Below, one piece after another: positions 34,455 to 46,935 of a stretch of 64,000 bases of DNA (position 1 is the stretch's first letter; the number at the start of each line of letters is the position of its first letter). The position numbers and the translations under genes were made by a program. This stretch comes from Megamerina dolium. Its lineage: Eukaryota > Arthropoda > Insecta > Diptera > Megamerinidae. The notes beneath the pieces are model-generated. The model worked only from the letters and a program-made list of their open reading frames with translations. It did no database searches and had not been told where the DNA came from. The DNA lies in assembly GCA_963854835.1 (NCBI GenBank), contig OY978529.1:37444055-37508054 (forward strand), read 5' to 3'.

Positions 34455-35770
34455 TATGTACACTGAAGAGAATGAGATAAGAACTATTCCAAAATGTCAA
34501 CTGCAATTTAAACAACATTTTACCCGAGTTAAATCGATGGATCTTAAAATATATAATTATAGAATATATAATATTCCACTCGTTACTTCACTAGTACGTC
34601 AAAAACACTGCAGTTTATTTAATAAAAACTCCCTGCAGCTTTTCTAGAATTACTTTGTCCTGATGACGCTGCGAATTCGTGCTATCGACCAGTTTTTCGA
34701 TCAGTGCCATTTTGGCCTTCGTTGTCGTTTTAAATGGGTAATGCTTGAGATCATTTTCCTTCCCATACATCATAGTTGCCAAAATATTAAACTGGAATTA
34801 TTTAAGGTCGAATTATTTAAGGCCGAATTAATTAATGTCGAAAAATAATGCCGAAGCTGACATTTATGCAAAATTTCGTTTCGACATTGCTATCATCAAT
34901 TCCTTTCAGTTTTTGTTCGACAGTATTTGAATTTTTTTTTAAGTAATGTCGATAAGAGAATAGAACATTTTCGACATTATTGCAAAAAATTTAAATAATA
35001 TCAAACAAATTATATAAGGGCTTACATTTTTGACATTAACAAATAATAGCTTGAAAATGCTTACCATTTTGCAAACAATTGGAATAATGTTAAGCAAAAT
35101 AAATGTAAAGAATTACAGCCTAAATGAGTTCCGTACAATTTTTTTTTGTACTTTTTCGACATTTTTGCAGAAAAAAATTAAAATAATGTCAAACAAAAAA
35201 GTATGAAGTGGCAGCTTTGACATTATTGCATAAATTTTTGCAATAATATCGATTTTGACATAGATGCAAACTCATTTAACTCAATTGACGTTAATACAGC
35301 ACGCCCATAACTGGAGATACAGTTTATATACGTAACAATTATTTTGGACATTAATTCATTTGACATTTATGCAGTCCATTGGCTTAACAGCTCAGTATTT
35401 GTGCCTGGTAACGAAATATTGTGTCAATTAATAGAAATTGTGAAAGAGCCCTAATCAAAAATGGTTGTTTTACCAAAATGCAGTCTAAATAGTGACTCCG
35501 TATGGCGAAGAATAGTTGTAAATTTTTATTTCGACATTATTGCACAAATTTTTGCAATAACGTCGAAATTATAATTTTTGCAATAATGTTGGTAAAGCAT
35601 ACTATACGTCTTATAAGTTAAAAATGTATACCATATATATACCTCATATACACTGAAGAGAATGAGATAAAAACTATTCCAAAATATCAAATTCAATTAA
35701 ATCGATGGATTTTAAAATCGAGTTAAATGGGCAATGAGATCATTTTCCTTACTATACATCATAGTATGTA
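34455..35770. repeat. Palindromic family, blocks C/D and second copy of the duplicated unit
   Basis: 34457-34510 (ACACTGAAGAGAATGAGATA) continues the interrupted unit. The same text recurs at 35650-35700 in the uninterrupted copy, and ATGAGATCATTTTCCTTNC recurs at 34746 and 35738. Between them 34790-35280 holds GAATTATTTAAGGTC/GAATTATTTAAGGCC tandem boxes and several CGACATTATTGCA/TGCAATAATATCG inverted pairs (34972, 35156, 35218). Confidence 0.7.
35528..35569. repeat. 42-bp near-perfect palindrome
   Basis: ATTTCGACATTATTGCA (35528-35544), an 8-nt spacer, then TGCAATAACGTCGAAAT (35553-35569). Only one pair of the 17-bp arms does not match. It is the cleanest unit of the family. Confidence 0.8.
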
Positions 35771-36929
35771 TCATAAAAGGGCTACCATTTCTAGTTTGTA
35801 AAGTCGAGGCCAACATTCAGATTTCAAATTTACCCTCTGTAATTACTATACTTGTGATTTTAATATTAAAGATCATTTTGATCTTCCCCAACAAAACAAA
35901 AAATGTAATTTCCCAAACGCAAGTTTTGACAACATCCTGCACGTTATAGCAACAACATGCAAGTTATGGCATATTTTCCATCCCATTTTAAAACAATACC
36001 ACAAAATTTGAAACGCATAAAGTTGAAAACGATGTACTTACAAAATTTAACATTCACTAATAAACTCACACATACATATGGAACGGTTTTGTAGTCTACA
36101 CACTACATACACAACTAAAGGTACAAATTTGATTGTGAAATTACCATAAAATTATCATATTTTGCCTATTTAATGCAAACAGAATATAAAATTTCAATTA
36201 ACTCAATGTTCGAGGAATAATTGAGGCTGTTTTTGCAAAAACTTTTTTTTTGCTGACGACAACACAATCTAAGTAGCAAAATTGTGCCATCAACATCACT
36301 GGCAACAATAATTGGAGTAGTAGTAGAAATAGTAGTAGTACCAGTAGCAACAGCAACAAATGAGAAAAAGTTAAATCTACTAAATGAAAATCTCATTTTT
36401 GGCTAATGCGTTCATGTGACTACTACATGGGAGTATGTATGTAGATACACTAGTATATCATATATGTACGATATGTACTCAATAGCAAACTCTTATTGGT
36501 ATTAAAGTTCAATGTGTGAGAATGAATATAATATGTATGTAGATACGTATCAATGCAAATACACTTAAAATTAACGAACTATACATTTCCTCCTCAACAT
36601 ATACTATACATAACGAGAGGTCGATAATAGTATGTGCGACTATAGCCTTAACATTCGATAGTTACGCTGGATGATAATGATTATGCATATGTACGTATAA
36701 TGATATATGAATTGATGTGGTTGTACCATAAAGTTACACATGAGTGTATACCTACATTTATGAATACATTTTCGTATGTAGATTTTGTAAATACGAGTAC
36801 ATGAGTGCAAATACTTCGTTGGGGAAAACACGATAAAGAAAAAATAAACAAAATATCAGCGTTCATTGCAATGGAGTAGCAAAAACGAAACGTTTAAGCG
36901 TTTGTATTAACCCTTTGAGGGTTTCTTTG
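35771..36929. other. Intergenic; (TAG)n microsatellite
   Basis: A TAG/CAG-rich triplet run lies at 36315-36358 and TACGTA/TATGTA words are frequent. No gene is seen. Confidence 0.5.
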
Positions 36930-37788
36930 GTAATCCATACTGAATTTTAGCAAAAAAAAAAGTTTCAGTTTAAAAAAATGTTTGGAAATCAAAATTTTGT
37001 AACAAAAAACAAAATCTTGAAATATATTATTCTATGAGAATAGAATATACAGAATATTTGAATTTGCAAGGCTAAAATTTTCAAAACATTTTTACAATTT
37101 CAGTTTTTTTAATTTTTTGATGAAAAAATGTCTAAAAAAAAAGGTTTTAGTAGACTTTATCAAAAATTTTCAATTTTACATTTTTAACTTATCAACAAAT
37201 TTTCCATTTTGGTTTATTTTTTAATTCGTGAAATTTGGATTGTTTCCAAGTTTGATCATATTTTGGCAAAAAAAAACTAATTTTAGGGGGGGAAAAAATT
37301 CAGAATATTATATAAAAACAGATAACATGATTTTTTCAATTGTAAAAGTTGTCTGTCTTGAGCGAAAAATGTAGAAAATTTTGCCGATATTTTCGTCTAT
37401 TAGAAAATAACTAAACTTAGGGAATAAGAAAACTAAACATTGTCTAATTTTAACGATGGAAAAATCCTGGAAAATTATTAAATAATTGACTTGAATTTTC
37501 CTCAATTATACATAGAAGGTGGCTTTCTTGAACGGAAGATATAGAAACATTTGCCGATATATTTCTATTTTAAAACTTCATTAAACTTGAAAAAATAGGA
37601 AAACTGAATGTTGCCTAATTTTAGGAGTAAACACTTTAGCATATTAATAAAAATAAGAAATCTGATTTTTTCGCAATTTTGGAAGGTGTCTGTATTATTT
37701 TAGTGAAAGATGTAGAAGCTTCGACAATATTTTCCTATAACAGAAAATAACTAAGATTGAAAAATAGCAAACTTGAAAAATAACAAGC
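36930..37788. repeat. Tandem ~168-bp repeat, left part
   Basis: TTGCCGATATTTTC near 37381, TTGCCGATATATTTC near 37551 and TTCGACAATATTTTCC near 37719 give a 168-170 bp period. Units also share ATAGGAAAACTNAANNTTG, CTAATTTTAGGAG and ACTTGATTTTTTCTCAATT. The array resumes at 38512 after a 715-bp insertion. Confidence 0.7.
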
Positions 37789-37792
37789 TTAA

Positions 37793-38507
37793 GGGGTTAC
37801 ACCACTGTAGAGCACAAAAAAAGGCATATTTCGTAGGCCAAACAAAAGGAGATATACAAATTCTGTAAAAAGTATTTTTTAATGTCAATCTTGAAGTCCA
37901 AAAAAACAATTAAGTTGCGCGATTCAAAAACAAAATGGCGGCTGTGCAGCATTTCCCCGCTGATGCGTTTTTTTCACCGCGATGCACTGCCGGCAACCTA
38001 GCGTCCGCAATTTTCGATCTGGAACTAAAAACTGAATAATTTTGATTCCATATTACAATAGCAAGAGACGTACGTAGGGGTTTTTGGATTAATTGATTTT
38101 TCGTAAAATGGCGACCCTTTGAAGAAAAAGGTCGAAATTTCACCTAAAAAATCGTCAAAAATTATTTATATATAAAAAAATATGCACAATTTCAAAAAAC
38201 CCCTACGTACGTCGCTGAAGAAAACGATTTCAAATGTATTGTAAAAATTTTCAAATCAATCGGTTAAGATTTGTTCGAGTTATATTTCCGGCCAGCTCAA
38301 AAAAAGTGGTTTCGAGAAAAACGCGTTTAAAGTTTAAAGTTGCTCGGAGAATACCTCAGACCTCTTGCGGCAAAACTCGAAATTCAGACACTTAGACATT
38401 TTTCCCGCCTTCCATCCTTTAGTATATTATTTTTGAGACTATTAATGACTATTTAAGGTAACAAAAATTTTTCCATTTTTTTGAAAATTCTACAATGGTG
38501 TAACCCC
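37793..38507. mobile_element. 715-bp TIR element flanked by TTAA
   Basis: Termini GGGGTTACACCACTGTAGA and, inverted, GGGGTTACACCATTGTAGA (19 bp, one mismatch) sit directly inside TTAA at 37789-37792 and 38508-38511, the target duplication of piggyBac-type elements. The interior is GC-richer than its surroundings (37930-38020) and has an internal inverted repeat, GACGTACGTAGGGGTTTTT at 38067-38085 against AAAAACCCCTACGTACGTC at 38195-38213. No transposase is encoded, so this is a non-autonomous element. The 168-bp array continues on both sides, and intact units show CTAATTTTAG where the element sits. Confidence 0.82.
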
Positions 38508-38511
38508 TTAA

Positions 38512-39115
38512 TTTTAGAAGTGAAAAATTAAACATTTTTATAAAAATAAGTAACTTGATTTTTTCTCAATTATAGGTGTCGGGTTCTTTTTTTTAGCGCA
38601 ATATGTAGAAACATTTGCTTATATTTTCCTATATCAGAAAATATCTGAACTTAGAAAATTACATAAAGAAGTTGTTTTATAAGCAAAATTTTTCATACAT
38701 CCCAAAAATATTTAACAACGCCGATATTGGAATTTCTGTATCATTTTTATACCAGAATGAAATGTGGGAACCATATAATTTTCTTATACAGAAAAAGATG
38801 CATGATAGAGGCATTATCCAAGAATGGCAGAGCACATAAAGAAAAAAAAACCATATGTAATTTTTTTATTATCACATTTAAATATTCGACATAACATTTT
38901 CCAATATATTCCTATCCCAAAATATAACTAAACGGAGAAAATAGTCCTACAAAAATGTTCTTCTCGATCAGAAATTACTATTAAACATTTTCGATACATC
39001 CCAAAAGTATGCAACTATGCTGCTATGCTGATATAGGGATTTCCATCTCACATTTCAAAAACAAGAACGGGACCCATATAAGTTCCTTATAGAACGAAAT
39101 TATCCACAAAACTGT
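38512..39115. repeat. Tandem ~168-bp repeat, right part, changing to ~285 bp
   Basis: TTTTAGAAGTGAAAAATTAA and AACTTGATTTTTTCTCAATT continue the array from the left side of the TTAA element. A longer unit then repeats once: CCTATATCAGAAAATATCTG (38629) to CCTATCCCAAAATATAACTA (38912), with ATACATCCCAAAAATAT / ATACATCCCAAAAGTAT and GGAATTTCTGTATCA / GGGATTTCCATCTCA. Confidence 0.65.
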
Positions 39116-42100
39116 AGAAAACATGAAGTAGAATGTTTGTATTTTTTTTATTTTTTTTGTTTGGTTAAGGTTTTAACAAAACTTACCACATGTAAGTACT
39201 CGCATTTATACTATCAATTTTGGTGACTGTGTTCATGCATAACATGCTTACATATTACTAGGTATCCTTATACAATACAAAAACAACTACATATACCCAT
39301 AGCATGTATTGACTGATGACTATACGCTCCTGCATTTAGCTACACATATTCGTATGTTTATAAATGTATGCATGCAATGCATTCAATGCAAATACAGATA
39401 TTCATACATAAGTTGCATTTGCAAAAAGAGAGAAATCTTTAATGCAATTGATTGCGCTTCATTGATTTGCTTTTGAATTTTGTTTATTTTTTATTATTTT
39501 TTTTTTTTTTTTTTGTGCGAAAATTTGATATGTACTACTGTTACTTTTGTATGGATGCATACGAACAGATGTGTGTTTGTGAAGTTTTCTACGTTATAAG
39601 AACGTGTAAAATTGCTGCATAAAAGCAAATGGTGGCTTTGCTAAGGTTCCATTTAGAGTGCAATACATTTAGGTTGACGCAATTTAAAAAATTTCTTTTT
39701 TCTTGCACCAAAAAATAAACATATTAAAACAAAATATTATCAAAGATATTTTAAATTTACAAAAATAATTGTTTTATTTTTCAAAAGAGATATAGTAAAA
39801 GTGCATTAGATAAAAACCACGTAACATTGTTGTAATAAAATTTTTATCAAAGCATAATTCTCGAGTAAGAAATGTCTCTAAGGAAACCCACAATGTTTGA
39901 CATTTTAAATATAAAAATCCTTTCATTTGATGATTGTCATAAGTCAGTGGTAATTGTTTTTTTCCTACTCCGAATGTGTTGATGGTTCAAAATTTACTTC
40001 GACCCATTCAGCAGTATTTTTTATCAAGAAAATGAAGTGCAAAGGATCATGGAAGACACCACCTTTGACCCTTTTTAGCTTTTAGAGTCATCCTAATAGA
40101 CCTGTACCGATTGTATACCATTTTCAATGAGAACATCTCTATTGCATTATTCTCTTGTGGGACTTCAAAGCCATCTCATATACTATTCCCCACAGAGGTG
40201 GCCATTCGAAGCCATCCATGAAGAAGTTTTATAAAAATTTTACTCTCAAAAATATGCAACTCAATTTAACGTCCTTTATTACTGACACTAATTGATGACA
40301 AATGACTTTAAACAACATTCCCTTTATTATTATGAATATTATCAGTATTATTGTTATGAGTTGTTTTCAATTTAAATTCTTTTTATTTTCTTCAATTTAA
40401 ATGCACATTCACATATATATATTTTACTACAATGTCATTATTGCCACCGCAAAGTATGCTACATAATAATAATAATAACGATAATGCAATTGTAGCAAAT
40501 GAAAACCATGTGTCAGCAATACATTGCAATTGCAATTGCAATAACAACCTGCCTAAGGATCTTACAACTCGTTACGACTATTAGAACTTAAAAAAAAAGA
40601 ATAAAGCAACAAAAATGTAATACTTGAGCATACGAGGTAGGTACATCTAAACTATGGATAAATTGTAGGCGTCAGCGGAGATACAACGAACTATATACGT
40701 TTTTTTTTTGAATACTTATATATATATATTATATTTTGTATTTTATATACAATGCCTTTTTTTTTTCTTGTGACACAGACTTTAAGCTATTAAGGCTCAT
40801 ATCAACACAAAATACTACAGCAAATAGCTTCCAATGGCAATTGCAACTAGACACAACCACAAAAAGAAATATGAAGATGAAGAAGATATAAGGCAAAAAA
40901 ATAAAATAAGTTCATAGAAATTGTAATTGAGAGAAATGGCGTCGCCACATATGTGCACTTATAACAATTTTGACCTTTTCAAGTTGTACTTCAAAACAAT
41001 TTTCAAGAAGTCTGAAACGATGACATGCAACCTTAAATAAATATTTCTACTTTTGTATTATTATTATAATTATTTAACAAAATAATACCTACATATGTTA
41101 GACATAAGTGGCATTTTTTCTTCGTATTTTTACTTGCAACTAAAACTGCTTTTATTACAAGAAATATTTTGATTCCTTTTACTATCCTTGAATTTTATTT
41201 TTATTTTTTTTTTTGCATATCATTAAGTGTAGTGAAAAATTTCGTAGAAATTACAAGAAGTATATAAATATATTATTCTTTGCTTTCTAATTTAAATGCA
41301 TTTTTGAAAAAGTAAACACGACTAGTATCAAATATGCGATAAATGTACTTGTATGCGATAACGCCAATACAATGCAAAGTCGCCGAAAAGTTGTAGAAAT
41401 TATGCATAAACTTATACTGCTAACAGTATATATATATTATATAATAATGAAAACAAAGTAAAGAAAACAGAAAATATAGACTCAAAGAAAATACTATTGA
41501 AACTTGTAACATAATTTTGGAAGCATTGAAGAATAGTTTCATCATACATACAACGCAAACTAAGATTGTTACATATTTTCTATTTTATGATGATTTTTTT
41601 TCAAAGAAAGTACTTAACAGAAAGTGGTAGCTACTTATTTACTTTACCATTAATTTCGTATTCAGGTGTTCCCAGAAATAGAGTAGTTCTGGGTTGACCA
41701 CCTGAGTAACTGACATTATGAAAATCTCCAAGGCACAGTCAGATGAGAATAGATTAAATCAACGTTTGCTCAATTCGCACTTTGCTCCATTTTCCATAAC
41801 GAAACGACTGACTTATGCCCTAATGTCTCCCTAACGTCAAAGAAGTGAGTTTACCAAGCCCATCTTTTGCCCATCTAAATCTTTTAACAGTGGGTAAAAA
41901 TATTAAGATTGTATATATGCAAAGTAGTGGGCGTGATACGACAATTTTTGGGGTAAACTCTGTTCAACTGTTAAAATATATATTCAATTTCATTATATGG
42001 CCATCTCATATTCATGTTTAAGGAATACATAATGACATCATTGAGCAGATCGTACTAGAGGGCTTTAGATGACAGCTATACTAAATAGTGGGTATAGGTC

Positions 42101-42315
42101 GCTCATTTTCGTTTATAATAATAACACTGTGATACAGTATTTGTGGGGGCAGAATGATTCCAGTTCAGGTCAAAATACCATATAGACCCATGTAGTAAAA
42201 CCTCCAAAACTGTTTGCATTCTCAGATCAAATTTTTTTTTATAGTCATATTAAATTTGCATTTTTTGCCTGACTACTTTTAGAATAAGTGGGAAAAAGGA
42301 TTAAAATTCATATCG
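39116..42315. other. Intergenic, nothing firmly recognised
   Basis: AT-rich DNA with a T18 tract near 39498 and an (AAT)n run at 40465-40478. The 39880-40230 and 41650-42200 parts have a more even base mix and may be old elements, but no protein motif was found in any frame. Confidence 0.4.
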
Positions 42316-42545
42316 GAACGAAACATGTTGTTTGGGTACATATAGTAAAATTTTTTTTTTGGGGAATAATTTTGTAAAACATTTTAACCCGTTAACTCTC
42401 TCACGAAAGAATCATTTTGACCCCTTTTTTGGAAAGTTTAAATAAAATGGCATTTAGGAAGTCGCTAGAGGGTTAAAATATTTTAGAAAATTATTCGCCA
42501 GAAAATTTCACTAGGAGTATTCTCAGACAAAATCTTTATACAAGG
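42316..42545. repeat. Imperfect inverted repeat with TTAACCC/GGGTTAA centre
   Basis: Left GGAATAATTTTGTAAAACAT with TTTAACCC is mirrored by GCGAATAATTTTCTAAAATA with TTTTAACCC read from 42487 leftwards. The symmetry extends outward through ATAGTAAAATTTT / CTAGTGAAATTTT to arms of about 70 bp. The inner 90 bp begin TTAACCC and end GGGTTAA. It may be a degraded MITE or two nested ones. Confidence 0.45.
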
Positions 42546-45500
42546 AATATAAAAGTCGACAGAAATATAAAACCAAAATGTCCCCTTGAAATATGCAACA
42601 TTTTATGCATTCTTTTATAATTTGTTCATAAATATAACACCAGCTCTTTTCGAAGACGATGGTTCGGCGCTTGGGACATCATATCGCAGTCATCGCTATC
42701 ATCAGAAACTGAGTTACACATGATGTCTACATGTGACTCCACTGCTGGCCCTACTGCTCCCTCTACAAATTCTTTATGATCATTTGTTGTGACTTAAAGA
42801 TCGTCGCAATGTTTTGCGGTCGTCATAGTGACTATGTAAAATAGATTTGCTTTACGTGCGATTGAAATGCTTCGATTGGAAAAAAAACAGAACACAGCCA
42901 GTGAGGGACTTTTTAAAAGCTTCATTAAAACTGTCGCTAAAAGATATGCAGTTTTTTTGCGATTGAAAGATATTTATCCGAGGCACAGCGAAAGTAAATT
43001 TTGAACCTCAAGAGCCAACAGTGGAGTGACATGTGGGCATCATATGTCCGTAGTTAAATGTAAAATCGGTAATCGATTTAAGCCTTCCAAATTTCACTCA
43101 AATTTTGCACACAGTTTTGTTTGAAAACAAATCCAGCATCACCTTTCATATCCAGGTTCTTGTACTATATTCAGAGAATTCGTACCACAATTCGCTCAGT
43201 AGAGAAAAACATCGAAACAATCAAGTAATAAGTGCTTAGAGTCAAAGAAAAATTGTACAAATTAAGCAATAATTGTTTTCAAGAATGAACATATTTAAAA
43301 AATTTTCTTTTCGGTTTATTTTCATATTTGATTTTCGTGTCAAAATTAGCTAATTTTAATTTTTATTCAAAATTTTATTTTTCTTATAAGTTTAAGTTTT
43401 TATAAGTTTAAGAAGTACCGATTAATGTCACTTTACATGAATATAGCACATTTGTTGCAGTTTATTACCATCGTTGGGAATTTAGTTAAATATATAATCT
43501 TCCACCAGAATGATTTATTAAAATCCATTAATTCCAAAAGCAAAAATTATTTAATATATATCGCTTTATGGTTTTAAATAGGAAAAAATATGTAATCCTA
43601 ATTAGGTTTTCACTGATAAGTAATTCCAATTCATTGCAATTTCAGTTCACATAAGTGGATTTTTTGTTTGTTTGTATTACATATTCAATAGACACACATA
43701 CACTTCATTGAAAATATTATTAAAAAATATCTCTAAGCTTGCAAACAAACAAAAATTTGTTTTTATTTTTTTTTTTTGAATATATTTTATTAATTTGATT
43801 AAAATACTCATCCCAAATCATTCATTTGCAATGTACTACCTCCACACAAAATATCACTAATTACTTCAATAACGTTTACACCAAAACATTTGAATTAAAT
43901 AATATCCATTCACTTTACCTTGATTATACAAAATGTGTAGTAATAAATTTCGAAATAAAACTAATTTACGAAATTGTCTTCTATGAAACAAAAAAAACAA
44001 AAAACAAAAACAAAAAAAATTATAATGAAATTATGAATGTTTTTTTTGTCAGTATGTTGACAACGTTGGTACACCAGTAAATTACAACTGCATACATTAA
44101 TAAATTGTAGTATTTGTTTGGGTATAGGTGATCGAAATGCGAATGGAGACAAAGTTTGTCATAGAAAGCTTACTGTTGGTACACAAGCAAATTAGCTAAA
44201 TTAATATTTTTGTAGTACCGATACTACTACAGAAGTCGTTGATGTAAAATTTAGAATAGCAACATTTTGTGAAATGCATGTATCTAATAATTTGAGAGTT
44301 TCGTTAGCAACTTGTTTCTAACATTCATCTAAAGCAACATCTGCTTAACACAGGTATGTTATTGATGAAAGCAATATTAAACCTCTTTAGCACACCATCA
44401 ATTTATTTTGAACTCAATTCAATTTGTAATTAAATAATTACTATTGATTGTGAACTCAACTCAATGCAATTTTATAAAAAACAATATTTTCATTGACCTA
44501 CACTTTATATTACAATAAAAAGGTAATAATTTTACAACACAATAAATGTAAATTCATACTACGATGTCAAAATGTTTATAGTATTGTCGCTGTTATTAAT
44601 GTGCCTGAAATTATTTCTGATTTATAATTTTAATTTTCGAGCAGGAATGGAAATAAATAAAAAATAACCCCCGACTATAAATTATGAATACCGCCAAGAG
44701 TACCTATTGGAATTTTATCTGTTTGTTTTGTGTATATTTTAAGATTATTTTTTAACAATAAATTTGAACCTTTTTGTATCTTTTCTGTTTCATTTTATAA
44801 ACTTTCAATTTCTATCTCCTTTTTTTTCTTCGCCATAATACTTGTTTTTAAATATCTCTACTACATATATGTTATTGTACCTGTTGATGAACAGCTGATT
44901 TATCTTGTTTAATTGCACATATATCCTTTCTGATTTATAGTTTCTCTTAGCACTATTTAGCACTATGCAATTATTTGCAATTTATTGGTACTCACATTAT
45001 AATTATTTTTTCATATATTTTTCGTTCTTCTTCATCTTTCAGACATTTTATTAACACTTTGATTGGCTTTTATAAAATTTTGCAAAGAAAAAAAATTGTT
45101 TAATCGCTTTTAATTTTATCACTTGGAATATTTTATTATAATTATTATTATTACAATTATTTGAATATGAATATCTTTGAAATTCTTGTATTTTGTGCGC
45201 ATTTAGTTGGGACTGTAATTATATGGTATGATGTATATGTTATGAATTATTTAAGAAGCAAAAAGACAACTCTATTCATTGAAGAATAAATAAGTATAAA
45301 ATAGTTCAAATTTAGAATGAACATATTTAATTTCAACCAAATGAAGTTACTCGGCTTTCAAATTCACATTTTCACAATTTTTCTGTAATCATTTAATTAT
45401 CTGGAAAACAAAACACTTTGTATATACTTTTTCATAAGAACATATTATTATTATTATTTCCAAAATTTGTATGAACTTTTTTACAAATTAATTTTAGTTG

Positions 45501-46500
45501 GTTACACTTTTTATTTAATTTAATTTTGAATTTTTTAAAGAAAAAAAATTGCTTACAACAGAAACAAATTCAAAAGGGGATTCCTCTATAGTCACAAGTG
45601 TCTCAAAACCCTCTTGAAAAATAAAAACCCTTTAAACTGTGAACAAAAATTATTAAAAATTATATGGAGCATCCATTTTATAAACACAGGAAAAGGCATT
45701 GGACGTGAAATAGCCCTAAAATGTAAATGTAAAATGCAAAAAGTTCCATTCACGAAAATTACATTGAAAAATTTCGAAATTTTGGAGATACTTAGTTTTA
45801 CCCTTAAAGTAATTCTAATTACTTTTGCTGAAGGCGATAACATTATACCTTCAATTTTTCCCTTAAAAGTAATTCCAAAAGATTCAGAAATTCTGATATA
45901 CTAATTTGCAGAAAGCAATATTTTCCCTCCATTTGCTTGTTATTTAAATTGATTATTTTATATTTTTTTAAAAACCCCTAAATTATGGTTTTAATAAATT
46001 AAGAAGATATATTAAACTGTTATCAGCGCTCTATAAAATTTAAAAAACCATAATTAAGCAAATAGTCTTACACTTATTCAGGTAGCACTAAATGCCTTTG
46101 TAAAAGCCAAAGGACTTTCACAAGATGTGTCAATATGATTTTCGTCTAAAATCTAATATTTCTTCCATCACTGCCTAGTAGTTTCGTGTTATTAGCGTCC
46201 AAAAAAATTAATTGAGCGAAAAAATGTAAATTTCTATCATTTTCGTGAAGTAATTTTTTGACAATTTTAAATCAATAAATCAATGAAGCCCCAATAAAAT
46301 TAAATTGTATAAGTGATTTGCAGAATTTAGGTATAAACTTACTAGACCTAATGATAAATTCCAGGAAGGCAGTCCATGAACTGATATGGTTTTAGCAAAT
46401 AGAACTGATGTGAGAGAATTTATTGTAATGGGACGACATGTGTAGAAAAAAAAAGTGCACAAATTCTTTTGCGTGAACATTTAGTAGTGAAGAAAATATG
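42546..46500. other. Intergenic; unassigned open frames
   Basis: At 42640-42770 the minus strand can be read as an acidic segment (VSDDSDDCDMMSQAPNHRLR), which might be an old transposon N-terminus, but nothing downstream supports it. A 96-codon frame at 45614-45904 has no recognisable domain. A-rich runs with C interruptions lie at 43990-44020. No RNA genes are seen. Confidence 0.4.
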
Positions 46501-46935
46501 CAGTCGTCGTAGTCTACTCAATTTGACAGAAGCTCAATGAAGCTCAATGAAGTAAATTGAGTTTCAAGGAATGCTCAAAAAATGCAATCGTCTAGAATCG
46601 TACTTCTAAAAACATATACACATTACAGGTGACGAAACTTGGATATATTTATATTATCCTAAAACAAAATAACACTCAACTTTGTGGTTGTTCCAAAGTG
46701 AACCAAAATCAACAAAATTTGTGCGTTTTTGAAGCACTTTAAAAAGATTACTCCTCACTGGCAACTGGCAATTTAACGGACTGAAGAACATTAAACGCTG
46801 ATTAGTATACTACAACTACCTGTTTACCAGAAGACTTTGTTGAAATAAAAATTTTTTTAAAAACGAACAAAAATACGCGCATCTTATATAGCACACATAT
46901 TGTAAAATAGTTGATTATTTGAGCGAGAAAATTAC
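46501..46935 (+). pseudogene. Decayed mariner transposase (central part)
   Basis: In order on the plus strand: MLKKCNRLES (46571), ITGDETWIYLYYPKTK (46623, first catalytic Asp in GDETW), STLWLFQSEPKSTKFVR (46674), a TTCLPEDF-like LPEDFVEI (46826) and KNARIL-like KTNKNTRILYSTHI (46865). These correspond to residues of about 130-260 of mariner (family ITGDE.W...Y.P..K..S..W....P..K..R). In-frame stops and a deletion precede any second catalytic Asp, and no terminal repeats are visible. It is a different copy from the relics at 25 and 34 kb. Confidence 0.75.

Noticed and set aside
42640..42770. Acidic minus-strand segment as a piggyBac transposase N-terminus
   Set aside because: No catalytic-domain motif of the family follows in any frame, and nearby TTAA motifs alone are weak evidence.
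45614..45904. 96-codon plus-strand frame
   Set aside because: Lys/Ile-rich and without a recognisable domain or splice signals; expected by chance at this base composition.
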